This document shows, in pieces, positions 25,034-33,749 of a DNA stretch of 64,000 bases (positions are counted from its first letter, which is position 1; each line of letters opens with the position of its first letter). The stretch is from positions 124,001-188,000 of the forward strand of contig NZ_MQUQ01000015.1 in assembly GCF_001953865.1 (NCBI RefSeq), given 5' to 3'. The notes beneath the pieces were generated by a model. It had not been told where the DNA came from, did no database searches, and was given only the letters and a program-made list of their open reading frames with translations. Source of the stretch: Amycolatopsis coloradensis (lineage in GTDB: Bacteria > Actinomycetota > Actinomycetes > Mycobacteriales > Pseudonocardiaceae). A program made the position numbers and the translations under genes.

Positions 25034-25883
25034 TGCCGATCGCTTCCGCCAGCGCCAGGATCCGCCGCGCGTTGTCCACGTGCAGGTTCTCGATCATCCG
25101 CCCGTCCACGGTCACCACGCCCTGCCCGGCCGCCCGCGCCTCCTCGAACGCCGAGATGATCTTGCGCGACCGCTCGATCTCCTCCTCCGACGGCGCGAAG
25201 ATCCGGTTGCACGGCTCCAGCTGGGCCGGGTGGATCAGCGTCTTGCCGTCGAAGCCGAACTGGCGCCCTTGCAGGCACTCCGCCTCGAAGCCTTCGAGGT
25301 CCTGCACGTCGTTGTAGACGCCGTCGAGGATCACCTTGCCGGTCGCCCGCGCGGCCAGCAGCGCCAGCGAAAGCCCGCCCAGCAGCGGCGCGCGGCCGGG
25401 GACGAACTCGGCGTGCAGTTCCTTCGCCAGGTCGTTCGTGCCCATGACCAGCACGGTCAGCCGCTCGGACGCCGACGCGATCTCCTCGGCGTGCAGCATC
25501 GCGACCGGGGTTTCGACCATCGCCCAGATCTTCGTGTGGTCGGGCGCGCCGCCGAGTTCCAGCGCGCGCTCGATGTTGTGCACCTCGGCGGCGGAGTTCA
25601 CCTTCGGCACCACGATCGCGGCCGGACCCGCCTGCGCGGCGGCCCGGAGGTCGGCGTCGTGCCATTCGGTGTCGAGGCCGTTGACGCGGATGGTCACCTC
25701 GCGCTCGCCGTACTCCTTCGACGACGCGGCGGCGCAGACCCGCTCACGAGCGGCTTCCTTCGCGTCGGGCGCGACGGCGTCTTCGAGGTCGAGGATGAGC
25801 GCGTCGGCGTCGAGCGTCTTCGCCTTTTCCAGCGCTCTTTCGTTCGCACCGGGCATGTAGAGGACGGAACGTCGGGGATTCAT
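25029..25883 (-). CDS. HpcH/HpaI aldolase/citrate lyase (CitE-like) family protein
   Basis: 284 residues from ATG 25883; the open frame continues upstream but starts inside the preceding gene. CitE-like landmarks are RRSVLYMPGANERALEKA, ILDLEDAVAPDAKEAAR with the metal/CoA residues, IRVNGLDT, VPKVNSAAEV, WAMVETPVA and DGKTLIHPAQL. It cleaves or forms a C-C bond of a CoA thioester such as malyl- or citramalyl-CoA; the substrate is unknown. The start overlaps the end of the next lyase gene by 4 bp, so they form an operon. It converges with the amidase operon, now separated from it by the cassette. Confidence 0.88.
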   Translation of the reverse strand: MNPRRSVLYMPGANERALEKAKTLDADALILDLEDAVAPDAKEAARERVCAAASSKEYGEREVTIRVNGLDTEWHDADLRAAAQAGPAAIVVPKVNSAAEVHNIERALELGGAPDHTKIWAMVETPVAMLHAEEIASASERLTVLVMGTNDLAKELHAEFVPGRAPLLGGLSLALLAARATGKVILDGVYNDVQDLEGFEAECLQGRQFGFDGKTLIHPAQLEPCNRIFAPSEEEIERSRKIISAFEEARAAGQGVVTVDGRMIENLHVDNARRILALAEAIGT

Positions 25884-26950
25884 GCTTGAGCCTCCTGAGT
25901 GGCCGCGTCGTAGGCGGCGGCGAGTTCGGGGTCGTCGGCGGCCAGCGCGTCGGCGAGTTCGGCGACCACCCGGCACTGTTTCACCGAGGCGTCGTCCTGC
26001 ATCTTCCCGTCGATCATCACGGCGCCGGTGCCGTCACCCATCGCGGCGATCACGCGCCGCGCCCACGCGACGTCTTCGGGCGAGGGCGAGAACACCTTCT
26101 TGGCGATGTCGATCTGCACCGGGTGCAGGCTCCACGCACCCACGCAACCGAGCAGGAACGCGTTGCGGAACTGGTCCTCGCAGGCCACGACGTCGCGGAT
26201 GTCGCCGAACGGCCCGTAGTACGGCAGGATCCCGTTCGCCGCACAGGCGTCGACCATCCGCGCGACGGTGTAGTGCCAGAGGTCCTGCTGATACGTCGTG
26301 CGTCCCTCGTTCAGGTCGTCGCCGATCGGGTCCGTGCGCACGAGGTAACCGGGGTGTCCGCCACCCACCCGGGTGGTCTTCATCCGGCGGCTCGCGGCGA
26401 GGTCGGCCGGGCCGAGTGAGATGCCCTGCATCCGGGGGCTCGCGCCGGCGATCTCCTCGACGTTCGCGACGCCGCCGGCGGTTTCCAGGATCGCGTGCAC
26501 CAGCAGCGGTTTCGTCAGGCCCGCCCGCGCTTCGAGCTGCGCGAGCAGCCTGTCGACGTAGTGGATGTCCTGCGCGCCTTCGACCTTCGGCACCATGATC
26601 ACGTCGAGTTTGTCGCCGATCTCGGTGACCAGCGTGATCAGGTCGTCGAGCACCCACGGCGAGTCGAGGCTGTTGACGCGGGTCCACAGCTGCGTCTTGC
26701 CGAAGTCGTTCGCCTTGGCGATGGTGACGAGCCCGCTCCGCGCGGCCTCTTTGCGGTCCGCGCGCACCGCGTCTTCGAGGTTCCCGAGCAGGACGTCGAC
26801 CTTCTTGGCGAGATCCGGCACTTTGGCGGCCATCTTCTCGTTGCCGGGATCGAAAAAGTGGATCATCCGCGAAGGAGGCACGGGGATCTGGCGGAGCGGT
26901 TCCGGCGCCCCAACCGCGAGCGGGGCGAAGAAATCCTTCGGCGAACGCAT
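25880..26950 (-). CDS. L-malyl-CoA/beta-methylmalyl-CoA lyase-like HpcH/HpaI family protein
   Basis: 356 residues from ATG 26950 with GGAGG six bases upstream; the longer frame to 27193 is not coding. Landmarks are MIHFFDPGNEKMAAK, NLEDAVRADRKEAAR, TRVNSLDSPW, VIMVPKVEGAQD, AILETAGGVANVEEIA and GCVGAWSLHPVQIDIA. These match the longer CitE-superfamily members that act on malyl-CoA or methylmalyl-CoA in acetate or glyoxylate metabolism. It is the first gene of a two-gene operon with the shorter CitE-like paralogue. Having two diverged family members side by side suggests a heteromeric enzyme or two successive steps. Confidence 0.87.
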   Translation of the reverse strand: MRSPKDFFAPLAVGAPEPLRQIPVPPSRMIHFFDPGNEKMAAKVPDLAKKVDVLLGNLEDAVRADRKEAARSGLVTIAKANDFGKTQLWTRVNSLDSPWVLDDLITLVTEIGDKLDVIMVPKVEGAQDIHYVDRLLAQLEARAGLTKPLLVHAILETAGGVANVEEIAGASPRMQGISLGPADLAASRRMKTTRVGGGHPGYLVRTDPIGDDLNEGRTTYQQDLWHYTVARMVDACAANGILPYYGPFGDIRDVVACEDQFRNAFLLGCVGAWSLHPVQIDIAKKVFSPSPEDVAWARRVIAAMGDGTGAVMIDGKMQDDASVKQCRVVAELADALAADDPELAAAYDAATQEAQA

Positions 26951-27068
26951 CGTTCCTCCATCGCAACGGGCTAAGTGACCGACGAGTAACCCTAAACCCG
27001 GAAGGCGGGGAACCGCTGCGGCGCAGCTCACCTCCAAGGGGACACGATCGGGAATCGCGGAGGAATCT

Positions 27069-29273
27069 GTGGACGACTGGGCCTTGCCGGGTTTCACCGA
27101 GATGGGGTCGCTCGGCGAGGGCGGGTTCGGGCGTGTCGTGCTGGCGCGGCACGAGGAATCCGCCCAGGTCGTGGCCATCAAATACCTGTACACACGGTTC
27201 GCGGCGGACCCACGGCGGCTGGCCGAATTCCGCTACGAGGCGCAGATCCTGAGCCGCGTTTCGGGACCGCACATCGCCCGTCTGCACCAGTTCGTGGAAA
27301 CCCCACAGGGTGCCGCCATCATCATGGAAGCGGTTCACGGAATCTCCCTGAAAGAGATCCTCGGCCGCCAGGAGAAGCTCGAACCCGAAGCCGCGCTGGC
27401 CATCCTCAAGGGCTCGCTGCTCGGCCTCGCCGGCGCGCACGCCGCGGGCACCGTCCACCGCGACTACAAACCGGCCAACGTCCTGGTCACCCGGGAGGGG
27501 CAAAGCAAGCTCGTCGACTTCGGCATCGCCGTGCTCGCCGGGCAGACCGGTGTCGCCGCGGGCACCCCCGCGTACATGGCGCCCGAGCAGTGGTCCGGCG
27601 GGATCGCCACCCCCGCGACCGACGTCTACGCCGCGACCTGCGTGTTCTTCCAGTGCGTCGCCGGACACCGGCCGTACGAGGCCGAACGGACCGAAGTGCT
27701 GCGCACGCTGCACGAATACGCGCCGATCCCGTTCGGCGAGGTCCCCGAACCGGTCCGTGACCTCATCGCACGCGGCATGGCGAAGGACGTCGCCCAGCGG
27801 CCGTCGGGCGCGGCCGAGTTCGTCGCCGAACTGGAGTCGTCCGCGCGGAAGGCGTACGGCGACGACTGGGAGCGCAACGGCTGGCACCGGCTCGCCAAGG
27901 GCGCCGGTGTCCTGGTCGCCCTCTCCCCGCTGGCGCTGCTCGGGGCCGGGACGGCCGCCGCGCCGGTCATCGCGGGCGGCGCCGCCGCGACCACTGGCGG
28001 CGGGATCGCGCTCGGCCTCAAGGTGACCGCCGCGATCGCCGCCGTCACCGCGGCCGCCGTCGGCACGGTCGTGGTGGTCGACGCCGACAGCGATGACCCG
28101 CCGCCACCACCGACGACGACGCTCGCCGCCATGCAGGTCGAGGTCCTCACCCGCGCCGAGAGGCTCGACGGCTTCGACTTCAACGGCAAGTACGTCCGCA
28201 TCACCGGCCTGAAGGACAAGGCCGTCGAGGAGCGGGTCAACAAGGCACTGATGGCGCCCGTCGACGGCTGGCTCACGAGCGTCTGGTCGCCGGGCAACCC
28301 GCCGGAGAAGGAACCCGACGGCGACATCCCGCATATGACCACCAAGGCCGAGGTCCTGCGCCAGGACGACAAGCTGCTCTCGGTCGTCTACGAACGCTCT
28401 GTCGACACGGTGCAGCTCGGGAATCACGGCGGCTACGACGTCCTCACCCTCGTGATCGACCTGTCCGGCGGCGACGTGATCTCGACCCCGGACCTGTTCG
28501 ACGACGTCGACGGCAACGCCGAGCGGATGCTGGCACTGGAAGAGCGGCTTTACGCCTCGGCCAAACCCGGTGAGTGCCTCGCCGAGCCGCCATCGGAGCC
28601 GAAGCGTCTTCCCGCCCGGTCGATGTCGGATCGGTACACCGAAGACGCGGCGGTCGTGCAGGCGGCGCCCGCGGCGAGCGGGATGGTCTTCCACCTCAGG
28701 GCCTTCGCGCTCGGGTATCCGATGGTCTGCAACCCGACGACGGTCACCGTGCCGTACGACCGGCTGCTCGGCCTGCTGAGTCCCAGGGTCAAGAAGCTGC
28801 TCGGCGACACACCGGCACACCGGACCAAAGAGACCGACGTCGGCGCGTTCACCATCACCACGCCGGAAAAGTGGTCGCTGCGCTCCAGCGCGACACCCGA
28901 GCGCTCTCTGGTGACCGCCGACCAGTGCGCGGGAGCGCAGTGCGCACACGTTCTCTTCAGTGACAATTCACGGGTCGATCCGTCCACTCCGGCGTATGAA
29001 CCGGGCAAGCCGTACCACCGCTCGACCGGTCCGCGTCCGTGTCTTTCCCTCGGGGCGCCGGGCGAAACGCAGGGTTCGCCCGTCTTGCGGGTGAATGAGC
29101 TGCGGCCGATCGGGACGAGGAAGGCCGCCTACGAGGAATGGCAGCTCACGTGTTCCGGTGGCGGGGTCGTGACCCAGCGGGTGTGGTTCCTGCCGAAAAC
29201 GCGGCTCGTGGTCGTCGACGAATGGAACACTCCAGGTCTCGACAAGATTCTGGAAGAGGCACGGTGGCACTGA
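27069..29273 (+). CDS. Membrane Ser/Thr protein kinase with extracellular domain (first of a tandem pair)
   Basis: 734 residues from GTG 27069 (GGAGGAA upstream). The cytosolic kinase domain (about residues 8-265) has the Gly loop GEGGFGRV, Lys38 in VVAIKYL, the catalytic loop VHRDYKPANV (Asp132; Tyr replaces the usual Leu) and DFG (Asp150). TPAYMAPEQW follows. After a juxtamembrane stretch come an Ala/Gly-rich membrane region (about 285-335) and a Pro/Thr linker. An extracellular part of about 370 residues contains a DUF3298/RsiV-like segment (DVLTLVIDLSGGDVISTPDLF) and a C-terminal Cys-containing domain. There are no PASTA repeats. The neighbour at 29264 is a full-length paralogue overlapping it by 10 bp. 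The ligand and targets are unknown. Confidence 0.88.
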   Translation: MDDWALPGFTEMGSLGEGGFGRVVLARHEESAQVVAIKYLYTRFAADPRRLAEFRYEAQILSRVSGPHIARLHQFVETPQGAAIIMEAVHGISLKEILGRQEKLEPEAALAILKGSLLGLAGAHAAGTVHRDYKPANVLVTREGQSKLVDFGIAVLAGQTGVAAGTPAYMAPEQWSGGIATPATDVYAATCVFFQCVAGHRPYEAERTEVLRTLHEYAPIPFGEVPEPVRDLIARGMAKDVAQRPSGAAEFVAELESSARKAYGDDWERNGWHRLAKGAGVLVALSPLALLGAGTAAAPVIAGGAAATTGGGIALGLKVTAAIAAVTAAAVGTVVVVDADSDDPPPPPTTTLAAMQVEVLTRAERLDGFDFNGKYVRITGLKDKAVEERVNKALMAPVDGWLTSVWSPGNPPEKEPDGDIPHMTTKAEVLRQDDKLLSVVYERSVDTVQLGNHGGYDVLTLVIDLSGGDVISTPDLFDDVDGNAERMLALEERLYASAKPGECLAEPPSEPKRLPARSMSDRYTEDAAVVQAAPAASGMVFHLRAFALGYPMVCNPTTVTVPYDRLLGLLSPRVKKLLGDTPAHRTKETDVGAFTITTPEKWSLRSSATPERSLVTADQCAGAQCAHVLFSDNSRVDPSTPAYEPGKPYHRSTGPRPCLSLGAPGETQGSPVLRVNELRPIGTRKAAYEEWQLTCSGGGVVTQRVWFLPKTRLVVVDEWNTPGLDKILEEARWH

Positions 29274-31528
29274 CCGATGAGTGGAGACTGCCCGGCTTCA
29301 CCGAACTCGAACAGCTGGGGGAGGGCACGTTCGGCCGCGTTGTCTTGGCACGCCAGGACAACACCGGCCATCTCGTCGCGATCAAATACCTCTTCTCCCG
29401 CTTCGCCGCAGACCCCGCGTACCTGACCGCGTTCCGGCAGGAAGCGCTGGCGCTGCATCGGGTGTCGAGTACGCACGTCGTCCGGCTCTACGAGTTCTTC
29501 GAGACACCGCAGGGCGCGGCGATCGTGATGGAGGCGATCAACGGCGTCTCGCTGCGCGCGGTACTTCAGGCCGAAGGCGCCCTCGAACCCGAAGCCGCGC
29601 TCGCGGTGCTGAAGGGTTCACTGCTCGGGCTGGCCGCGGCGCACTCCGTCGGCGTCGTCCACCGCGACTACAAACCGGGCAACGTCCTCGTCGCCGACAC
29701 CGGCGAGAGCAAGCTGGTCGACTTCGGCACGGCGGTCCTGGCCGGTGAGCTGGGCCCGGCGGTCGGCACCCCGGCGTACATGGCGCCCGAGCAATGGGCG
29801 GGTGGACAGGCCACTCCCGCCACCGACGTCTACGCCGCGACCTGCGTGTTCTTCCAGTGTGTCGCCGGGCACCGGCCCTATCAGGCCGACGACACCGAAG
29901 TGCTCCGCACGCTGCACGAACACGCACCCATCCCGTTCGGCGAAGCGCCCGGGCCGGTGCACGAGATCGTCGCACTGGGGATGGCGAAGGACCCGTCGAA
30001 ACGACCGGTCGACGCGCTCAGGTTCGTCGGCGAACTGGAACGCGTCGCCCGTGCGGGTTACGGCGAAGATTGGGAACGCAAGGGCTGGTCACGGCTGGCG
30101 AAGGCGACGGGCCTGCTCGCCGCGGTGACGCCGTTGGCCCTGCTCGGCGCGGGTACGGCGGCCGCGCCGGGGGTCGCCGCCGGGACGGGCGCGGTGGCCG
30201 CGTCGACCGGCGGGATCGCGGCCGGGCTGAAGATCGCCATCGGTGTCGTCGCGGCGACGGCCGCGGTGGTCGGCTCGGTGGTCGTCTTCTCCGACGCGAG
30301 CACCCCGCCGGAGTCGCCGCCGACGACTCAGCAGGCCGTCGCGCTCAAGGTCGACATGAAGAACCGCACCGGCACCGTTCCCGGAACGAACCTCGCCTAC
30401 ACCGGGGACTACCCGGAGGTGGCCGGGTCCACCGACCAAGCCTGGCTGAAGCGGGTCAACGACGCCCTGACCGCGCCGATCGACGAGTGGAACCGCAAGA
30501 CCGGTCCCGGCGCCGCCAAGCTGGAGCCGGAACGCGGGCCGTACACCCTGATCACGAAGGCCGAGGTGCGGACGCAGAACGAGCGGTACCTCTCGGTGCG
30601 TTATTCGCACGATCTCGCGAACAAACCGCATCCGACCTGGAGCTACGGCCGCGCCACGGTGACCATCGACCTGAAGGAGGGCAAGGCCCTCACCCCCGCG
30701 GAGCTGTTCGCCCCCGGGAAGTTCACCGACGACGGCCTGCGGATCCTCTCCGAACGGATCTGGCCCGATCGGGAGCAGTGCGGACCCGTCAGCACCACCT
30801 TCCCGTACCGGCCCATCAAGGCGGCGGACCTCACCGACGAGCGGAAGGTGTGGCTCGCGTTCACACCGGCGGCCGTCGAGGTCACCGTCAACATGACCGA
30901 TCTCGGCTTTTCCACCGCCTGCGCCGTCCAGGACTACTCGTTGCCCTACGACAAGGTGGCCGAACTCCTGAACCCGGACCTCGTCGCGGGCATGACCGGC
31001 GGAAAGCCGCTGAAGCCGACCTCGGCCGCGCCTCCCGCGCAAGGGCTCACCGACGTCACGGTCGGCGCGCTGACCCTGCACCTGCCGCCGGGCTGGACGG
31101 CGGTGCCGCAGGGACTCGAGAAGGTGATCGTCGATTCGAGCTGCCCGGATCCGAAGAAGTACTTCAACTGCCGCTACTTCCTCGTGACCGACAACACGAA
31201 GGAATCCGCGGAGCAGCCGACCTATCGGCCGGGCGAGCTGTACCGGCGCAGCGCGGGCGGCCGTGCCTGCAACGCCGCCGGCCGCAAGGACCTCCGCCAA
31301 GAGGGTGACGCGACCAAGACGATTTCCACCACCGCACCGATCGGCACCGCGACGGCGACCTACGAGGAGTGGATCGTCAACTGTGTTCCTCGTGGACAGA
31401 CGGGTGGCAGCGGCGAGGCACAGGTGACCCAGCGGATCTGGTTCGTTGCGGACAGGCAAATCGTGGTGATGGACGAGTGGCGGACACCGGGCGTCGATGA
31501 ACTCCTTCGCACCGCGACCGTCTCATGA
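29264..31528 (+). CDS. Membrane Ser/Thr protein kinase with extracellular domain (second of a tandem pair)
   Basis: 754 residues from GTG 29264, overlapping the upstream kinase gene by 10 bp. It has the same order as its neighbour: Gly loop GEGTFGRV, VAIKYLF, the unusual catalytic loop VHRDYKPGNV, DFG, TPAYMAPEQW, a hydrophobic Ala/Gly-rich membrane stretch, and an extracellular part with a DUF3298-like segment (ATVTIDLKEGKALTPAELF) and paired Cys. The kinase halves are much more similar to each other than the outer halves, as expected for a duplication in which the sensors diverged. The extended open frame to 29138 overlaps the first kinase and was not used. Confidence 0.88.
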   Translation: MALTDEWRLPGFTELEQLGEGTFGRVVLARQDNTGHLVAIKYLFSRFAADPAYLTAFRQEALALHRVSSTHVVRLYEFFETPQGAAIVMEAINGVSLRAVLQAEGALEPEAALAVLKGSLLGLAAAHSVGVVHRDYKPGNVLVADTGESKLVDFGTAVLAGELGPAVGTPAYMAPEQWAGGQATPATDVYAATCVFFQCVAGHRPYQADDTEVLRTLHEHAPIPFGEAPGPVHEIVALGMAKDPSKRPVDALRFVGELERVARAGYGEDWERKGWSRLAKATGLLAAVTPLALLGAGTAAAPGVAAGTGAVAASTGGIAAGLKIAIGVVAATAAVVGSVVVFSDASTPPESPPTTQQAVALKVDMKNRTGTVPGTNLAYTGDYPEVAGSTDQAWLKRVNDALTAPIDEWNRKTGPGAAKLEPERGPYTLITKAEVRTQNERYLSVRYSHDLANKPHPTWSYGRATVTIDLKEGKALTPAELFAPGKFTDDGLRILSERIWPDREQCGPVSTTFPYRPIKAADLTDERKVWLAFTPAAVEVTVNMTDLGFSTACAVQDYSLPYDKVAELLNPDLVAGMTGGKPLKPTSAAPPAQGLTDVTVGALTLHLPPGWTAVPQGLEKVIVDSSCPDPKKYFNCRYFLVTDNTKESAEQPTYRPGELYRRSAGGRACNAAGRKDLRQEGDATKTISTTAPIGTATATYEEWIVNCVPRGQTGGSGEAQVTQRIWFVADRQIVVMDEWRTPGVDELLRTATVS

Positions 31529-31893
31529 CCTCGACCTGCGAAGCCCCTCGGAGAACGTCCACAGTGGAACGACTGGGCACTGGGCCGAACGGACCAGCGC
31601 CCGGCTTCCTTTGCCGCACCTGTGTTCGGTGGCGGGCAGTCCATACCCGTGACCGTTCGGAGACACCGGGTAACACCACTTACCTCGCTCTCACTCGGTT
31701 GGCGGCACGGTCGGACTGAAGTCGAACGACCGCCTACCGACCGGTCACCGATGACAAGGCGCCGTCGATCGCAGCCACTCGCCTTGTCCGGCGCCCCCGC
31801 GTCCCCGCCCTGTTAGACAGGTCATGTGCCGCTTCCTCCGAGGCGGCACGGGATGAAGAGCCTTAGGGAAACCAGGTTCGAAGGAGGCGGAAC
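31529..31893. other. Gene-free stretch between the kinase pair and a hypothetical gene
   Basis: No gene is supported. It contains a near copy (31557-31569) of the GTCCAYNRTGGAC palindrome. It also has a short hairpin at 31826-31849 (7-bp arms GTGCCGC/GCGGCAC around a 10-nt loop) that could act as a terminator or a 5' leader structure for the next gene. A 64-codon open frame overlapping the kinase stop (31525-31719) lacks support. Confidence 0.5.
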
Positions 31894-32544
31894 GTGGCGG
31901 CTACACCGAACATGGAGAGCTCGACGGTCGCCGGTGGCGCGAAGCGCAGCCGGTCACTGCCGAGCCGGGTGGTGCCGCCGATCGAACTGCCCGCGAGCGT
32001 CGAGGAGCTTTCACGCAAGGCAGCGGCCCTGCTCGGCTGGAACGGCATCGTGTTGCCGGAGACCACCGTGCTCGGCCGGAAGATCTGCGTGGTCGCCCGG
32101 CTCCGTACCGACGTGCACGCGGAGCGCATCGCGATGGGCATGGGTCCCGTCGTTGATCGCGCCACCGTCGACACCTGGACATGGCCAGAGCTGGCCGCGA
32201 CCGCACCCGCGCCGGCCGCCGAGATCATCGGCGTCCTCGCGGTCGCCCGGCACTGGCGCACCGCGATGGCCTCAGCGGTCCCGTTCGCACGCTACGGCGA
32301 GGCCGCGATGGTGCTCCCATCGCCCGCCGTACTGACGGAGGACTACGTCGGCAACTGCCTCCCGCGTGCCCGCGCCTACGGGCTCGGCATCGTCGCCGCC
32401 GACCCCAACGCGGTCACCGACCTCGACCTCGAGGGCCACAACGAGCGCATGATCCTGGACGAGGACCCGGTCTCGCGCCTGGTCAACGAGATCGTCTATG
32501 ACCAGCTGCTGCGCGCCACCGAGGCCCCTGCCGAAGTCGAGTAG
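31894..32544 (+). CDS. Hypothetical protein
   Basis: 216 residues from GTG 31894 with a strong ribosome binding site (GAAGGAGG). The composition is typical of a soluble cytosolic protein. No signal peptide, membrane segment or known motif was recognised. A Ser-rich N-terminus of about 20 residues is followed by an alpha/beta-looking body (GWNGIVLPETTVLGRKICVV, VPFARYGEAAMVLPSP, YGLGIVAADPNAVTDLDLEG). It is followed by an NAD(P)-binding protein after 19 bp. The family was not recognised. Confidence 0.7.
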   Translation: MAATPNMESSTVAGGAKRSRSLPSRVVPPIELPASVEELSRKAAALLGWNGIVLPETTVLGRKICVVARLRTDVHAERIAMGMGPVVDRATVDTWTWPELAATAPAPAAEIIGVLAVARHWRTAMASAVPFARYGEAAMVLPSPAVLTEDYVGNCLPRARAYGLGIVAADPNAVTDLDLEGHNERMILDEDPVSRLVNEIVYDQLLRATEAPAEVE

Positions 32545-32550
32545 AACCAC

Positions 32551-32556
32551 TACTCT
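32551..32556 (+). promoter_or_regulatory. Probable -10 element (leaderless start at 32564)
   Basis: TACTCT ends seven bases before ATG 32564 with no ribosome binding site. The surrounding bases form an imperfect palindrome (CTACTCTCGC / GCGAGTAG) around the start codon. Confidence 0.4.
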
Positions 32557-32563
32557 CGCGAAT

Positions 32564-33214
32564 ATGCGAGTAGTCATTGCGGGTGGACACGGACAGATCG
32601 CGCTGAAGCTGGAGAAACTCCTCGCCGCGCGCGGTGATCAGGCGGTGGGGATCGTGCGCAACCCCGATCACGTCGCCGACCTCGAGGCGATCGGCGCCGA
32701 AGCCGCCGTCCTCGACCTGGAAAAGTCCGATGTGGACGCCGTCGCCAAGGTGCTCGACGGCGCCGACGCCGCGGTCTTCGCCGCCGGAGCCGGGCCGGGC
32801 AGCGGCGCGGCTCGTAAGGACACTGTGGACAGGGCCGCCGCGGAACTCTTCGCGGCGGCCTCCGAACAGGCGGGCGTGCGGCGGCACATCCAGGTCGGTT
32901 CCATGGGAGCGGACAAAGCGGAGACCGCCGAAGTACCGGACGATTTCCGGATCTATCTCAAGGCCAAGAAGGCGGCCGAGGACGATCTGCGCGCCCGCGA
33001 TCTCGAATGGACGATCCTGCGGCCGGGGCAGCTCACCGACGACGACGGCACCGGCGAGATCCGGATCGCGGAAGCGACCGGACGAGGGCCGATCCCGCGC
33101 CAGGACGTCGCCGCGCTTCTGGTCGCGCTGCTCGACGATCCGTCCACGGCGGGACGCGTCCTCGAAGCGATCTCGGGTGACACTCCTATCTCTCAGGCTG
33201 TTTCCGCGCTCTGA
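32564..33214 (+). CDS. NAD(P)-binding SDR-like (NmrA/atypical SDR) protein
   Basis: 216 residues from ATG 32564. A Rossmann fold is shown by VVIAGGHGQIALKLEKLL at the N-terminus (atypical SDR glycine motif), with Arg in GIVRNPDH suggesting NADPH. AAVFAAGAGPGSG, HIQVGSMGAD and LEWTILRPGQLTDD are hallmarks of the atypical SDR family of small NAD(P)H-sensing or quinone-reductase-like proteins. A TACTCT element seven bases upstream suggests a leaderless transcript. The role is not known. Confidence 0.85.
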   Translation: MRVVIAGGHGQIALKLEKLLAARGDQAVGIVRNPDHVADLEAIGAEAAVLDLEKSDVDAVAKVLDGADAAVFAAGAGPGSGAARKDTVDRAAAELFAAASEQAGVRRHIQVGSMGADKAETAEVPDDFRIYLKAKKAAEDDLRARDLEWTILRPGQLTDDDGTGEIRIAEATGRGPIPRQDVAALLVALLDDPSTAGRVLEAISGDTPISQAVSAL

Positions 33215-33265
33215 ACCGGATGAGCCGCGCCGCGCGTTTGTCAGGGGGTAAGGGAAGATCGCGTT

Positions 33266-33736
33266 GTGGAGGCCGTTCAGATGACCGACCCTGATAGTTG
33301 GTTCCAGAGAATGGAGCGGCGGAAGTCCGAGGACAAACGGCTGCTGGCGGAGTGGGCACGAGCGAACGGTGATCGCGAGCTGAGGCATGCCCGAGAGTTC
33401 GTCGAGCATGTTCGCCGGGACATCGGCGTGAACGGTGTCATCACCGCGGTGGACGTCAAACCGGACAAGGGCGGTCTCGAAGTCGTGGCCGCCTACTATC
33501 TGGAGCCCGATCCGGCGGATGCGCTGCCGAGCCCGGTTTCGGCAGCGACACCGCCGCCGGTCCCCGTGGCGACACAGTCGTCAGCCGGTGGAGACCAGGT
33601 GCGGCCACCGGGCGAGTCCGTGATTCCACGCTTGTCCACCGTATCGGCCCCGGTCACCGGTTCCTCAGCTCTCGAGGGCACCCGCGTGGCGGCGGCTCAG
33701 GATGCGAGTGTCATTCCACTACGAGCCCCTGAGTGA
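33266..33736 (+). CDS. Hypothetical protein with disordered C-terminal half
   Basis: 156 residues from GTG 33266 (an in-frame ATG at 33281 is an alternative). The N-terminal 80 residues are charged and probably helical (WFQRMERRKSEDKRLLAEWA, ELRHAREFVEHVRRDIGVNG), followed by a short beta-type segment. The C-terminal half is rich in Pro, Ala, Ser and Thr and looks disordered. No family was recognised. It ends 13 bp before the PRPP synthetase start and may be co-transcribed with it. Confidence 0.6.
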   Translation: MEAVQMTDPDSWFQRMERRKSEDKRLLAEWARANGDRELRHAREFVEHVRRDIGVNGVITAVDVKPDKGGLEVVAAYYLEPDPADALPSPVSAATPPPVPVATQSSAGGDQVRPPGESVIPRLSTVSAPVTGSSALEGTRVAAAQDASVIPLRAPE

Positions 33737-33749
33737 ACGGAGTAGGTCC

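Noticed and set aside
26034..28949. A 971-codon antisense open frame across the lyase and first kinase genes
   Set aside because: It runs through two well-supported genes and reads as low-complexity Arg/Gly/Asp sequence.
31525..31719. A 64-codon open frame overlapping the kinase stop by ATGA
   Set aside because: It has no ribosome binding site, no recognised motif and no gene-like codon bias towards GC third positions.
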